From Oscillospiraceae bacterium (GTDB lineage Bacteria > Bacillota > Clostridia > Oscillospirales > Ruminococcaceae), in contig JAEEXH010000003.1 of the NCBI GenBank assembly GCA_016291435.1, positions 1 to 64,000 on the forward strand: 64,000 bases of DNA, written 5' to 3'. The notes beneath the pieces are model-generated. The model saw only the letters and a list, made by a program, of their open reading frames with translations, did not search any database and had not been told where the DNA came from. Positions 48,475-59,019 of the stretch are shown here, piece after piece. Positions within the stretch are counted from its first letter, which is position 1, and each line of letters opens with the position of its first letter. The position numbers were made by a program, and so were the translations under genes.

Positions 48475-49363
48475 CGTTTGCTTCCTTCAACTTGCTGCGG
48501 ATATGCCACATGATGTTGGTCGCCGGATTGATGCCACAGCAGTCAATCGTGCTCTGGAGCTGCGGGTTCGAGTTGACCTCGCAGACATAGCGCTCGTTTT
48601 CTTCCCTGCCCATGAGGATATCGACACCCGCGAAATCAAGGCCGAGTGCATTCGCTGCATCAACAGCGAGCTTTGCCTCATAATCGGTGATGGTGCGTGC
48701 CGTTGCCGTGCCGCCTGCACCGATATTGGAGCGGAATTCATCCTTTGTTGCCGCCTGACGCTCCATCGCGCAGATGACCTTGCCGCCGACAACAGTCACA
48801 CGGAGGTCTCTGCCCTTGCTCTCTGCGATGAACCGCTGGAAGATGCAGTCATGCTCGCCGATATGCGTCAGGATGCGCTCCGCCTCGCGGATGTTGTTCG
48901 CAAGATAGACCTGTGCGCCGAAGCTGCCCTTGTTTTCCTTGATGACGAGCGGCCAGCCGAGGATGCGTGCAGCCTCCTCCGCAGTTGCCGGATTGCGTCT
49001 GCATCCCGGGAAGCAGGTCGGTGCAGGGATGGTGTCCACCGTCGGGACGCCTGCCTCCGCGAGCTTCAGTGCGGTCTCCGCCTTATCATCGGCAAGCTGG
49101 ATGGCGCGTGCGCCGTTGAACAGCTTGAGCCCCGAGAGTTCCATCGCACGGGCGAGCAGCACATCCTTGTCCCAGAAGAGGACAAAGCTCGGCTTCGGTT
49201 CACGCGCCTCGCTGCCGATCACGGTCGGGCGCTTATCGGAGGTCCACTTGGAAAAGCGCAGACCCGCCTTCTCCGCAGATTCCTCCAGCAGCTTATAGAG
49301 CGAATTGAACTTTGCGGGATTGTAGTAGCTGTTGACGATCAGCCAGCCATTGTAAAAATCCAT
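48464..49363 (-). CDS. ATP-grasp ligase (RimK-like)
   Basis: PLVIKENKGSFGAQVYLA, FIAESKGRDLRVTVVGGKVICAMER, LDFAGVDILMGRE..YVCEVNSNPQ; AGGAGG RBS. Confidence 0.87.
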   Translation of the reverse strand: MDFYNGWLIVNSYYNPAKFNSLYKLLEESAEKAGLRFSKWTSDKRPTVIGSEAREPKPSFVLFWDKDVLLARAMELSGLKLFNGARAIQLADDKAETALKLAEAGVPTVDTIPAPTCFPGCRRNPATAEEAARILGWPLVIKENKGSFGAQVYLANNIREAERILTHIGEHDCIFQRFIAESKGRDLRVTVVGGKVICAMERQAATKDEFRSNIGAGGTATARTITDYEAKLAVDAANALGLDFAGVDILMGREENERYVCEVNSNPQLQSTIDCCGINPATNIMWHIRSKLKEANGEA

Positions 49364-49562
49364 TGCATGTACCTCCTGAAAATACAGAAAAATATCAGAT
49401 ACTATTATTGTACTACAAAACCGTTGAAAAGTCAACCGAAAATGCGGGCGGGAGAGGATTTTTTTCAAACAGCATTTCAGAGGAAGAAGCGCGGTCGGAT
49501 GCCCCGGGAACCCGCGCGGCAAAACAAAAGCGCAGGCTCCGCTCCGAAGCCCGCGCTTTCGC

Positions 49563-49721
49563 TCAGTATCTCTTGTCGTATTCGCTCAGGATAAAGTTCA
49601 GATCCGGCGACTGCTCCTTGAGATCGCCGTTGATGTAAAGCCCGTACCAGCCGTCAGACTGCTCGTAGACCTCGATCAGACCGTAGCTGACCGTCTTGGA
49701 TTTCAAAAGCCGCACTTTCAT
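49563..49721 (-). CDS. Small hypothetical protein (52 aa)
   Basis: MKVRLLKSKTVSYGLIEVYEQSDGWYGLYINGDLKEQSPDLNFILSEYDKRY with GGAGGATCACAGCA before ATG. Confidence 0.65.
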   Translation of the reverse strand: MKVRLLKSKTVSYGLIEVYEQSDGWYGLYINGDLKEQSPDLNFILSEYDKRY

Positions 49722-49867
49722 TGCTGTGATCCTCCTTTTTTCATGGGTAAACAGCCGCATGCAGCAGCTCCGCATGCCGGTCTGTCACACTATTATTATA
49801 ACATATTACCGAATCGAATTTGTTTCAAATGCGTGAAACTTCTGTTTCGGATATGTGAATGCAGCGC

Positions 49868-50410
49868 TTATGCGATCCCGGCGGTGAATGCCGCTTTGAC
49901 CGCGTCCGCATTGTCGCAGATGATCAGCACCGCATAGTGTCCCTCTGAGAAGACAACCGCCTTCTCCGCACGCGGCACCTGTGTCGCATCGTATTCACGG
50001 TACATGCGCACGCGGGACTCCGCATGCTTTTTGAGCTCTGCCTCCGCTTCGGCAGCGTCCGCTTTGTCCTTCACCGCGATCACGCAGATCTCGTCCGCCT
50101 TGCCCGCCAAGGAATACACCAGCAGGTAATGCGCAATTTTGTCATATTCCATATCGCTGACTGACGCAAAGCTCACATCCGCATCGCTGTCTGCATCCGT
50201 CACGATCAGCATATCGGGCAATGTGCTGTCCGCCGCCACCATATCCGTGACAAGCTGCTTCATATCGGGATAGGTCACTTCCGCTTCCGATTCCGCGGCG
50301 CTGCTGACCGGCGCCGTCTCCGCCGTGCTGCCCGCCTCGCCGCAGCCGCAGAGCATGCAGCCCGCAAGCAGAAGCGCAGCACCTGCGCAATATAATCTGT
50401 TTTTTCTCAT
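49868..50410 (-). CDS. DUF4358-like lipoprotein
   Basis: Signal peptide with lipobox-like LLLAGCMLCGCG; YDKIAHYLLVYSLAGKADEICVIAVKD. Confidence 0.75.
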   Translation of the reverse strand: MRKNRLYCAGAALLLAGCMLCGCGEAGSTAETAPVSSAAESEAEVTYPDMKQLVTDMVAADSTLPDMLIVTDADSDADVSFASVSDMEYDKIAHYLLVYSLAGKADEICVIAVKDKADAAEAEAELKKHAESRVRMYREYDATQVPRAEKAVVFSEGHYAVLIICDNADAVKAAFTAGIA

Positions 50411-50431
50411 GCTTCCGCCTCCGTTCCGCGG

Positions 50432-51628
50432 TCAGTAGATCATCACGCTGCCGAGGTCGCCGAACGCATCGTTCAGCGCTTCGTTCGCCTTCTCCGCTTC
50501 CTCATCGCTGATATCATAGGACTGGCCGCCTTCCTGCGTCTCGACATAGAAGTAAACGAACAGCATATCCCTGTGTGTTTCCGGATCCTCAAAAACGCAG
50601 TGCGACATCGGCTTGGAGACCGCGTCACTGGAATAAAACGCATCGCCGGAATCGTCGATCGCGCTGAACATATTTTCGATCACGCCGATCTGCGCCTCGC
50701 TGAGCTTATTGTCAGCAAACTCGACAACAAGGCTGCCGCCCATTTCATCCATAACAGCGCGCATTGCCGCCGGGATGCCGTACACATCGTCTGCCTTCAC
50801 ACGCGCCATGTATGCGGGATTGTATTCCAGCGAATCAGCCGTCGGGAAGAACTCCTGATCCCAGTCGTGATCGGTCGAGAAGAGTGCGCTTGTGAGATTG
50901 AAGTGCGCATAGTTGCCGGAGCCGATGTCGCTGTAAATATCCACAAAATACCAGTGCTCGCCGATCTTCACGCAGTCCCAGGAATGCCCGCGGTAGCGGT
51001 CGTGAACGACCTTGCAGTCAATATCCATCATCTGCATGAGCAGGCGGAAGGTGGTCGCAAAGCCGACGCAGACCGCCTGATGGCTGCGGAGCACACCATG
51101 CGGATGATCGACCTCTGCGCCCGCCGTGCTGATGACAGTCAGGCTGCCCTGGTCAAAGCTGAGATTTGCGGTCATCCAGTCATAGACCGCCTTTTCCTTT
51201 TCGTAGTCGGTCATGCCGTCAGTAATGATCTCACTGAGCAGCTTCGATGCCATGTCATAGGTCTCCCTGTCGGCATCGGAGAGTCCCGAGGGGTCGCCCG
51301 CCTTGTAAGCGTCGGAGATTTCCAGCGTCGAGCGGATCTGATACTGCCCGCCGATCGTGACGCCGTCCTCTCTGCTGGCATGCTCCTCGTATTCGCCTTC
51401 CTCAAGCTCCTCGTCCTCCGGCACATCCTCCGGATCTTCGATGCCGCCGTCTAGCGCAGAGCTTTCCTCCGTCCCGCTGACCTCTGCCGTCTGCGCACTC
51501 TCCTCTGCGGCTGCCGCAGGAACGCCTTTTTTCAGCAGATAGATCGAGCTGCCCGCCGCAAGTCCGAGCGTTGCGATGTTCAGGCTGACCAGCGCGATCA
51601 GCAATGCTGTTTTGACCTGTGGTTTCAT
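50432..51628 (-). CDS. Membrane-anchored transglutaminase-like domain protein
   Basis: Catalytic-like Cys/His/Asp context QAVCVGFATTFRLLM, GHSWDCVKI, YFVDIYSD; N-terminal TM. Confidence 0.85.
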   Translation of the reverse strand: MKPQVKTALLIALVSLNIATLGLAAGSSIYLLKKGVPAAAAEESAQTAEVSGTEESSALDGGIEDPEDVPEDEELEEGEYEEHASREDGVTIGGQYQIRSTLEISDAYKAGDPSGLSDADRETYDMASKLLSEIITDGMTDYEKEKAVYDWMTANLSFDQGSLTVISTAGAEVDHPHGVLRSHQAVCVGFATTFRLLMQMMDIDCKVVHDRYRGHSWDCVKIGEHWYFVDIYSDIGSGNYAHFNLTSALFSTDHDWDQEFFPTADSLEYNPAYMARVKADDVYGIPAAMRAVMDEMGGSLVVEFADNKLSEAQIGVIENMFSAIDDSGDAFYSSDAVSKPMSHCVFEDPETHRDMLFVYFYVETQEGGQSYDISDEEAEKANEALNDAFGDLGSVMIY

Positions 51629-51805
51629 ATATGTCCTCCTTCTGTCAGATGCGGTTATTCTGTTGTACCATTATAACGCCGCGCACGGGAAAAATCAAGC
51701 AGCGGCGCCTAAAATTAAGAGAAAATTCATTTATCGCAGGCAAACGCCGAAAAAAAGGGAGACCGATCACGCCGGATCAGTCCCCCCGACTGTTTTGCAG
51801 ACAGA

Positions 51806-52495
51806 TCAGCCTCTCACAATCAGGAACGCGACCGCCGCAAATGCCGCGATCAGCAGCGCCTTGTTGATCTTGCCGAGAATCCCGCAGGTCTTCGCGATCT
51901 CCGGGCGGCGCGTCTGATACATCTCATAGACCTTCCTGCCGTGCCCCGGGATCAGCAGGCTGCGGATCACATCGCCCGCCGTGAGCTTCGCATTGCGGTC
52001 GGCAACGACCATCTGCGCATGTGCGACTGCTGCCGGGTTGATCACATAGCCGCAGTGGACGCAGACCACGGCGCCCTCCTCGACCTCCCGGCCGCACCCG
52101 CTGCAATAGCAGGCACCCTCCGTGTGATACATATACCGCTGACGGGGCGCTCTCTGCACAGGCTGCTGCACCGGGCGTGCCGCGCTCTCGCCGACCAGCA
52201 CGCGGTTCAGCACATCGGAGATCGCCCCCAGCAGACCGCGGTTGCGCATCGCCTGCCGCTGCGCCTGCTCATGCCGCACGCGCACCATGCGCTGTGCCCG
52301 CTGCAAAGTCTGCACATCGAGCACATAGTTGCAGTGCACGCAGACACTCGCACCCGGCTCGACCTTCGCGCCGCAGTTGCGGCAATAGCGCACAAAGGGC
52401 TCGCTGTTGATCGGATGCTCCGCCGCAAAGGGGTCGATGACGCCGCCGTCATCCGTCTGCGGTGCTTCCATGTACTGATATTCACGATCATCCAT
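51806..52495 (-). CDS. Double zinc-ribbon protein with C-terminal TM
   Basis: YCRNCGAKVEPGASVCVHCNYVLD and YCSGCGREVEEGAVVCVHCGYVIN. Confidence 0.8.
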   Translation of the reverse strand: MDDREYQYMEAPQTDDGGVIDPFAAEHPINSEPFVRYCRNCGAKVEPGASVCVHCNYVLDVQTLQRAQRMVRVRHEQAQRQAMRNRGLLGAISDVLNRVLVGESAARPVQQPVQRAPRQRYMYHTEGACYCSGCGREVEEGAVVCVHCGYVINPAAVAHAQMVVADRNAKLTAGDVIRSLLIPGHGRKVYEMYQTRRPEIAKTCGILGKINKALLIAAFAAVAFLIVRG

Positions 52496-52578
52496 TCTGT
52501 TCTCCTCCTGCGACCGAAGTCTGTTCTGTGTTGCCTTTGCCGTCCGCGGCGGCTCTCTCTGCGGAATCTCTTATAATT

Positions 52579-53520
52579 TTATTCTGCGCGATAGTAACCG
52601 ATCACTTCATCCTTGTGTGTGAAGGATGCCATGAGCCTGCGCTGTTCCTGCACATCTATCGGCTGAAGCTCCGATTCGGTGAGCGGCTGCTTCGAGACCC
52701 ACGCCGCCGTCACATTGCAGTTTCCGTCAATTTCCAGCGCATACCAATAGCCGGTTCTGCGCAGATCGGGGAAATACTGCTCGATATACGCCTCCAGCGA
52801 ATCCGCTTCAAAGGTATCGCTCGCATGCGCAATATAATACCCCGCAGGCGGCAGCGGAAGCGACTTTTCGCCCATCTCGTCAGCAGCACTGTTTGCCGCA
52901 TTCACAACAAAGTGCGCTCCGGTGTTGATCGCAGACACCTTGCCATTCGCCACAAACTGATTCATCGCCTCAAACATCATGCACGCCCCCGCAAGGCATA
53001 GGAGCAGAAATCCGCCGCACCCAAGCGACCGCGCATGACTGTCGGATGCACGGGAAAGCGCTTCGCCCGCCGTCAGGATCTGTACGGCGTTTTCGCGGCG
53101 CCGTCTGTCATAGATCAGAATCACCAGAATGCCGACGGGGAAGCAGATCAGGCAGAGCAGCACCATCATCACGATCTGCCCCGCGTCAAACGGCTTCACC
53201 GGCACACTGCCCGGCGCATCCGCGGGGAGCGCATATTGCAGCTCCGGAATCGACGAGACCTGCTTCACAAACTGCTTCTGCTGCACAGAGAGCACAATCA
53301 CAAAGATCAGCGAGGCCGGCGGCATAAACATTGCGATCATCGAAAAGAGCCCGTAGCCCCATTGCTCCTGCGTGCCCGTCACAAGCACGCCGAGCGTCAC
53401 CAGCGAGAGCAGAATCGCTGCGGCAAGCCATGTGCGCTGCTTCCAGCGCCGCAGAAGCTCCTCGCATTCCATGCGCTGCGCATCGCTGAGCTTTTGCAGA
53501 GCAGCTTTCTCAGGGCTCAC
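52579..53520 (-). CDS. Hypothetical multi-pass membrane protein
   Basis: Several hydrophobic segments; overlaps the 3'/5' junction with 53517. Confidence 0.7.
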   Translation of the reverse strand: MSPEKAALQKLSDAQRMECEELLRRWKQRTWLAAAILLSLVTLGVLVTGTQEQWGYGLFSMIAMFMPPASLIFVIVLSVQQKQFVKQVSSIPELQYALPADAPGSVPVKPFDAGQIVMMVLLCLICFPVGILVILIYDRRRRENAVQILTAGEALSRASDSHARSLGCGGFLLLCLAGACMMFEAMNQFVANGKVSAINTGAHFVVNAANSAADEMGEKSLPLPPAGYYIAHASDTFEADSLEAYIEQYFPDLRRTGYWYALEIDGNCNVTAAWVSKQPLTESELQPIDVQEQRRLMASFTHKDEVIGYYRAE

Positions 53521-54932
53521 GGCTCCTCGCCCCCGTTTTCGGGCGCCGTGTCGGTGTCCGCTTCGGGCGCTGCATCTTTGTCCGCGTCTGCTGCCTCGTC
53601 CTCCGCAGAGGGCGCCTCAACCTTTGCCGCGCCTGCATCCGGCTTCGGCTCAAGGAATTCCGGCTCCTCCGTCTCCGCTGCATCCTCCGGCGGCGATGGC
53701 TTGTCCGCCCGCTGCAATTCATTGGTCATATAGTGCTTCGTTTCTCCGGGGAGCCCCTTCTTTTTCAGACGGGCTGCAAACACATCGGAGAGGAAGGTAT
53801 AAAGCGCCGCAAAGAGCGGGATAAACGCGACCATGCCGATGAATCCGAAGAGTCCGCCGCCGACCGAGATCGCGAAGAGCACCCAGAACATCGGAAGGCC
53901 CAGCGTGTCGCCGAGGATCTTCGGTCCGAGGATATTGCCGTCAAACTGCTGCAGCGCAAAAATGAAGATCGCGAACGGAATCGCCTTGCGCGGCTCGGAG
54001 AGCAGGATCAGCAGTCCGCTCGGCACCGCGCCGATGATCGGGCCGAAAAACGGGATGATATTCGTCACGCCGACAAAGATCGAAATGAGCGCCGCATAGG
54101 GCATGCCGAGGATCGTCATGCCGATAAAGCAGAGCAGGCCCATGATGAAGGAGTCGATGGTCTTGCCGGAGAGGAAGTGCATGAAAGTATAGCTGACATG
54201 CGAGCCGGCATTCAGGAAGGTGTGGACATGCTCCTCCGGCAGCAGCGCATAGAGCACCTTGCGTGCCTGCGCGAGATAGCGTTCCTTCTGCGAGAGCAGA
54301 TAGATCGCCAGCACCACGCCGAGCAGGAAATCGAGCACGGCACTGACGACCGACACGGCGCCGCTGGTCAGGGTCGTGATCAAGTTTGCGCCGCCGCCCG
54401 CAAGACTGTCGAGCTTCGGCTGGAACTGCGTCGCGAAGTTGTTGATGGAATCTGTCGCGGAGACCCAGAAGGAATTGAGCGATTCATAGAGCTGCGGCTG
54501 CGTCTCCTCAAGGATGCCGAGCCTCGTCTCGAACCAGTTGCTGATGCTTGCGAGATATTCCGGCAGATTGGTAAAGAGGTTCTTGATGCTGGAATAGAGC
54601 TCCGGCAGGATCGTTGCGATCAGGCCGACGAGCGCAAACACGAGGATCAGCACCGTGCCCGTCACGGAGAGCACGCGCGCGAGCTTCGGGTGCGGCGATT
54701 TGCGGTCGGTGAGCTTCTTGAATTTCTTTTCGAGCCACTCCTGCAGCGGGTTCAGCAGATAGGCGAGCACCAGGCCCCAGATGACCGGCGCAAACACGGA
54801 TATCAGCTTTTGCAGAACACCGAGCAGATCGGTGAAGCGCCAGACCGCGATCGCAATCAGCATACAGATTGTAAAGACAAGGATTGCCGTCCTTGCTGTG
54901 GCGCGGTGTTTTTCGTCAATGCGTACTCTCAT
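53517..54932 (-). CDS. AI-2E family transporter / permease with acidic C-terminal tail
   Basis: PVIWGLVLAYLLNPLQEWLEKKF, IPFFGPIIGAVPSGLLILL, ILGDTLGLPMFWVLFAISVGGGLFGFIG. Confidence 0.9.
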   Translation of the reverse strand: MRVRIDEKHRATARTAILVFTICMLIAIAVWRFTDLLGVLQKLISVFAPVIWGLVLAYLLNPLQEWLEKKFKKLTDRKSPHPKLARVLSVTGTVLILVFALVGLIATILPELYSSIKNLFTNLPEYLASISNWFETRLGILEETQPQLYESLNSFWVSATDSINNFATQFQPKLDSLAGGGANLITTLTSGAVSVVSAVLDFLLGVVLAIYLLSQKERYLAQARKVLYALLPEEHVHTFLNAGSHVSYTFMHFLSGKTIDSFIMGLLCFIGMTILGMPYAALISIFVGVTNIIPFFGPIIGAVPSGLLILLSEPRKAIPFAIFIFALQQFDGNILGPKILGDTLGLPMFWVLFAISVGGGLFGFIGMVAFIPLFAALYTFLSDVFAARLKKKGLPGETKHYMTNELQRADKPSPPEDAAETEEPEFLEPKPDAGAAKVEAPSAEDEAADADKDAAPEADTDTAPENGGEEP

Positions 54933-55137
54933 GGGTACACATGCCCCCTCTCATGTCACAGTCATATCAGGATACTCTCTTTTATTATACATGAAAACCG
55001 CAAAAAAAGAAAGTCTTTTCATAAAAATTTAATCTGCACTTTGAAATTGCGGCGAACATACGTTTATAATTGAAATATCCGGCAGGAAGAACGCAATATT
55101 TCGGCAGTTTCACATGATGAAATTTCCGTTTCAGCCA

Positions 55138-55166
55138 TTGCATTTTCCGGCATTATATGATATAAT
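55138..55166 (+). promoter_or_regulatory. Sigma-A promoter for pcrA
   Basis: TTGCAT-17 nt-TATAAT. Confidence 0.7.
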
Positions 55167-55246
55167 AGATGTGTGTTGCCAAACGGCAGACACGAGAAAT
55201 CAGAGATCCGCTCTTTTTGACAGAAGCAAAGGAGTTTTCCGTACCC

Positions 55247-57622
55247 ATGCAAAGCATGACCGAACTGAAACAGGCGGCGCTGACACGGCTGCTCACACAG
55301 AAGGGGCTCAATCCCCCGCAGCAGGAAGCCGTGCGCACCGTGAAGGGACCCGTGAGCGTGCTGGCGGGCGCAGGCAGCGGCAAGACCACTGCCATCGTCA
55401 ACCGCATCGCGTTCATGATCCGATTCGGCGACGCCTATTACGGCGAAACGCCGTCCCTGCCGCCCGACGCAGAAAGCCGGCTCCGCGCCGTCGCAGAGGG
55501 CACCGAGCCCCCCGACGAGCTCCGTCTCGCCGAGCTGCTCGGCTTCGCGCCCATCGAGGGCTGGCGCATCCTCGCCATCACCTTCACCAACAAGGCAGCC
55601 GCAGAGCTCAAAACGCGCCTTGCCGCCATGCTCGGCGACGACGCCTCCGAGATCTGGGCGGCAACCTTCCACAGCGCATGCGTGCGCATCCTGCGGCAGC
55701 ATATCGACCGCCTCGGCTATGACAAGGGCTTTACAATCTACGACGCGGACGATGCGCTGAAAACCGTCACCGCCGTAATCTCCGAGCTCTCCGGGCAGGA
55801 CAGGACACGCGGCGTGCCGCTTGAAAAGGCATTCCCGCCGAAAATCGTCATCCGTGAAATCGGCAGGGCGAAGGACCGCCTCCGCACACCTGAGGATCTG
55901 CTCGCGGACGCCGAGGGCGACTACCGTTTGCAGAAGACCGCACAGATTTACGCCGCCTATCAGAAGCGGCTCCGCGAATCGAATGCCCTTGATTTCGACG
56001 ACATCATCATGCTGACGGTGCAGCTCTTCAAAGAGTGCCCCGATGTGCTGCAAAAGTATCAGAACCGCTGCCGCTATCTGCTCGTGGACGAGTATCAGGA
56101 CACGAACCCTGCGCAGTATGAGCTGATCCGTCTGCTTTCCGAAACGCATCACAATCTCTGCGTCGTCGGCGACGATGACCAGAGCATCTATAAATTCCGC
56201 GGCGCAACGATCGAGAATATCCTCTCCTTCGATGCGCAGTTTCCCGAGGCAAAGGTCATCCGGCTGGAGCAGAATTACCGCTCGACCGGCAGGATCCTTT
56301 CCGCCGCGAACTCCGTCATCCGCCACAACGAGCAGCGCAAGGACAAGACGCTCTGGACGGCTGCCGGCGACGGCGACAAGGTTCAGTGGGTGCGCGTGCA
56401 GGATCAGAATGACGAAGCGCGCTTTGTCACGGACACCGTGCTGGAGGGCATCCGGAAGGGCGGCAATTACCGCGACTTCGCCGTACTCTACCGCACACAT
56501 GCGCTCTCGAATACGCTGGAGCGGCATCTCGCGCAGGCGGGCATTCCCTACCGCATCTACGGCGGGCTCCGCTTCTTCGACCGCAAGGAGATCAAGGATA
56601 TCGTTGCCTATCTCTGCGTGATCAACAATCCCTTTGATATTCTCCGCTTTTCGCGCATCATCAATGAGCCGAAGCGCAAGATCGGCGCCGCGACCGTGCA
56701 GCATATCACGGATATTGCGCTCGACCTCGGCATCTCGCCGCTCGAGGTGCTGAAAACCTGCGGGGAATTCCCCGTGCTCGCAAGAAGCGCTGCCGCACTG
56801 ACAGCAGCCTCCGAGATGTTCGATGAGCTCCGCGAGGGCGCCGACACGCTCCCGCTCGACGAGCTCTATGATCTCGTGCTCCGCCGCACCGGCTACCTCA
56901 ACATGCTGGCCGCCGAGGGCGAGGAAGGCGAGGGACGCCTTGAGAACATCCGCGAGCTGAAAACCAGCGTACTTTCCTATATCTCCGCCGCCGAAAACGA
57001 GGGCGAGGATCCGACGCTTGAGGGCTTCCTGGAGGAGATCTCGCTCTACACCGATCAGGACAGAGCCGATGAATCCGCCGACGCGATGACGCTGATGACG
57101 ATTCATGCGGCAAAGGGTCTCGAATTTGAGAAGGTCTTTCTGATCGGCATGGAGGACGGCATCTTCCCAGGGCGCCGCAGCATGGATTCCCCCGAGGAGA
57201 TCGAGGAGGAGCGCCGCCTTGCCTATGTCGCGATCACCCGCGCAAAGCGCGAGCTTTACATCACGACGACCGCCTGGCGCATGCTCTACGGCGCAACCAA
57301 CTCCAACGGCGCCTCCCGCTTCTTAAAGGAGATGGATCCCGACGCCGTCGAAAAACAGGATCGCACCGCCGTCCGCCGTCCAGCGGCAGGCTCCGGCAGC
57401 AGCTTCACGGCAGCAGCGCCGCGCACAGCTTCCGCCGCAGAGTCCCCCGCAGCAGTCGATTTTGCCCCCGGAGACCGTGTGAAGCACAGCACCTTCGGCG
57501 AGGGCACTGTCTTAAGCTCCGTCAGCATGGCGGGCGATGCAATGCTGGAAATTGCCTTTGACAAATCCGGCACCAAGAAAATCATGGCGAAATACGCCAG
57601 AATCCGAAAGGTAACAACATGA
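55247..57622 (+). CDS. pcrA: UvrD/PcrA-family DNA helicase
   Basis: VLAGAGSGKTTAIVNRIA, ILAITFTNKAA, LLVDEYQDTN, TIHAAKGLEFEKVFLIGMEDGIFP, C-terminal G.RVKHSTFGEGTV. Confidence 0.95.
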   Translation: MQSMTELKQAALTRLLTQKGLNPPQQEAVRTVKGPVSVLAGAGSGKTTAIVNRIAFMIRFGDAYYGETPSLPPDAESRLRAVAEGTEPPDELRLAELLGFAPIEGWRILAITFTNKAAAELKTRLAAMLGDDASEIWAATFHSACVRILRQHIDRLGYDKGFTIYDADDALKTVTAVISELSGQDRTRGVPLEKAFPPKIVIREIGRAKDRLRTPEDLLADAEGDYRLQKTAQIYAAYQKRLRESNALDFDDIIMLTVQLFKECPDVLQKYQNRCRYLLVDEYQDTNPAQYELIRLLSETHHNLCVVGDDDQSIYKFRGATIENILSFDAQFPEAKVIRLEQNYRSTGRILSAANSVIRHNEQRKDKTLWTAAGDGDKVQWVRVQDQNDEARFVTDTVLEGIRKGGNYRDFAVLYRTHALSNTLERHLAQAGIPYRIYGGLRFFDRKEIKDIVAYLCVINNPFDILRFSRIINEPKRKIGAATVQHITDIALDLGISPLEVLKTCGEFPVLARSAAALTAASEMFDELREGADTLPLDELYDLVLRRTGYLNMLAAEGEEGEGRLENIRELKTSVLSYISAAENEGEDPTLEGFLEEISLYTDQDRADESADAMTLMTIHAAKGLEFEKVFLIGMEDGIFPGRRSMDSPEEIEEERRLAYVAITRAKRELYITTTAWRMLYGATNSNGASRFLKEMDPDAVEKQDRTAVRRPAAGSGSSFTAAAPRTASAAESPAAVDFAPGDRVKHSTFGEGTVLSSVSMAGDAMLEIAFDKSGTKKIMAKYARIRKVTT

Positions 57623-59019
57623 GTACGACTACGATCAATCAGCCGGCAAAGACCGGCGGCGCAAAGACGCAGGGCAATCAGCCCATCACGATCGCGCTGA
57701 TCCGCGAAAAGCTCACCACGAGCCCCGGAAAGTACATCCTCTTCGGCGTGCAGTTTCTGCTCTCGCTCTTTACGGTGTTCTATCTGCGCGGCATCATCCT
57801 GTTTGCCTATAACAGCATCTTCTACCGGCTCGAAATCCCGGAGCTGACGGCAAAGAGCTACTGCTTCTCTGTCTCCGTCACCTGCTTTGAGTATGCACTG
57901 CTGATGCTGTTCACCCGAAGGCAGATTGTCACGCGGCTGGTCATCCTCTGTGCGATGCCGTTCTACTTCCCGATCTTCCTCTTCAATTATCAGCGGCTCG
58001 AGCTGGTCATCCCGCTCGGCATCCTGATCGTCGTGACCTATATTGCAAGCGGCACGAGCGAGGGCCCGAAAACGATCCTCGGCGCCGTGTTCCTGATGTT
58101 CTATATCATCGGTGCCGTCGTATTCTTCGTTGTGCAGAGCATCCTGACGCCGACTGTGTCCGACACGGTCATCAAGCGCGATGTCTCCCCGCTCGGCAAT
58201 TACCGCTATGAGGTCGTGCAGGAGATCGACCGCGCAGACGGCAACACCTATATTGCGATCGAGCCGAACGATGCCGACATCAAATACGAGCGCTCGGTCT
58301 GGCATGTCAAGGGCTTCAAGCAGACAATCTATCATGCACGCCCGCTCGACACCTGCACCTATGAATGGAGCACACAGGAACGCAGCCTGATCACCCAGAC
58401 GCTGCTCGCGATCAATCCCGACACAACCTTCACGCTGAATGCCGACCAGATGCGCATTCTCGGGCTCGATGCAGGCTTCACCAAGGAATACGAAGCCGAT
58501 GACCTCACCCGCATGCAGCTCCGCAAGCTCGGCTATCAGCTCAAGGGCGACAAGATCATTCAGCTTCTCGAAAAGGTGCTCCGCGATGATCTCATTGAGA
58601 TCGACAAGGACCGCATCCTCCGCTTCAACTTCGACCAGATGGTCTCGCTCGGGCTCAATCCGACCTATGATATGAAGCTCGCAGACCTCACCGACGAGGA
58701 TCTCGAAAAGCTCGGCGTGCCCGAGGAGACGGAGATCCTGCGCATGAACGGCAAGGTCGTTTTCCGGCAGTATATCGCTGTGCTGGAGGACACCTTCGAT
58801 GCCTCGAACCGCGAGCTGACTGCGCTGGTGCAGAGCAATGAGCTCCCCGAGGTCGATCCGGCGGGCGTGGATCTCGAGGAGATCCGCAGAAAGCGTGAGG
58901 AGGCTGCCAAGGCGACCGAAACCACGACCACCGCGACGGAAACCACAACCGAAAATACCGATACGACTGACATCACCGGCGGCGACACCACCGAGACCAC
59001 TGCTGCCGCTGCGCAGTAA
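57619..59019 (+). CDS. Membrane protein, N-terminal TM block and Thr-rich C-terminus
   Basis: ATGA overlap with pcrA; multiple TM helices then soluble domain; tail TTTATETTTENTDTTDITGGDTTETT. Confidence 0.75.
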   Translation: MSTTTINQPAKTGGAKTQGNQPITIALIREKLTTSPGKYILFGVQFLLSLFTVFYLRGIILFAYNSIFYRLEIPELTAKSYCFSVSVTCFEYALLMLFTRRQIVTRLVILCAMPFYFPIFLFNYQRLELVIPLGILIVVTYIASGTSEGPKTILGAVFLMFYIIGAVVFFVVQSILTPTVSDTVIKRDVSPLGNYRYEVVQEIDRADGNTYIAIEPNDADIKYERSVWHVKGFKQTIYHARPLDTCTYEWSTQERSLITQTLLAINPDTTFTLNADQMRILGLDAGFTKEYEADDLTRMQLRKLGYQLKGDKIIQLLEKVLRDDLIEIDKDRILRFNFDQMVSLGLNPTYDMKLADLTDEDLEKLGVPEETEILRMNGKVVFRQYIAVLEDTFDASNRELTALVQSNELPEVDPAGVDLEEIRRKREEAAKATETTTTATETTTENTDTTDITGGDTTETTAAAAQ

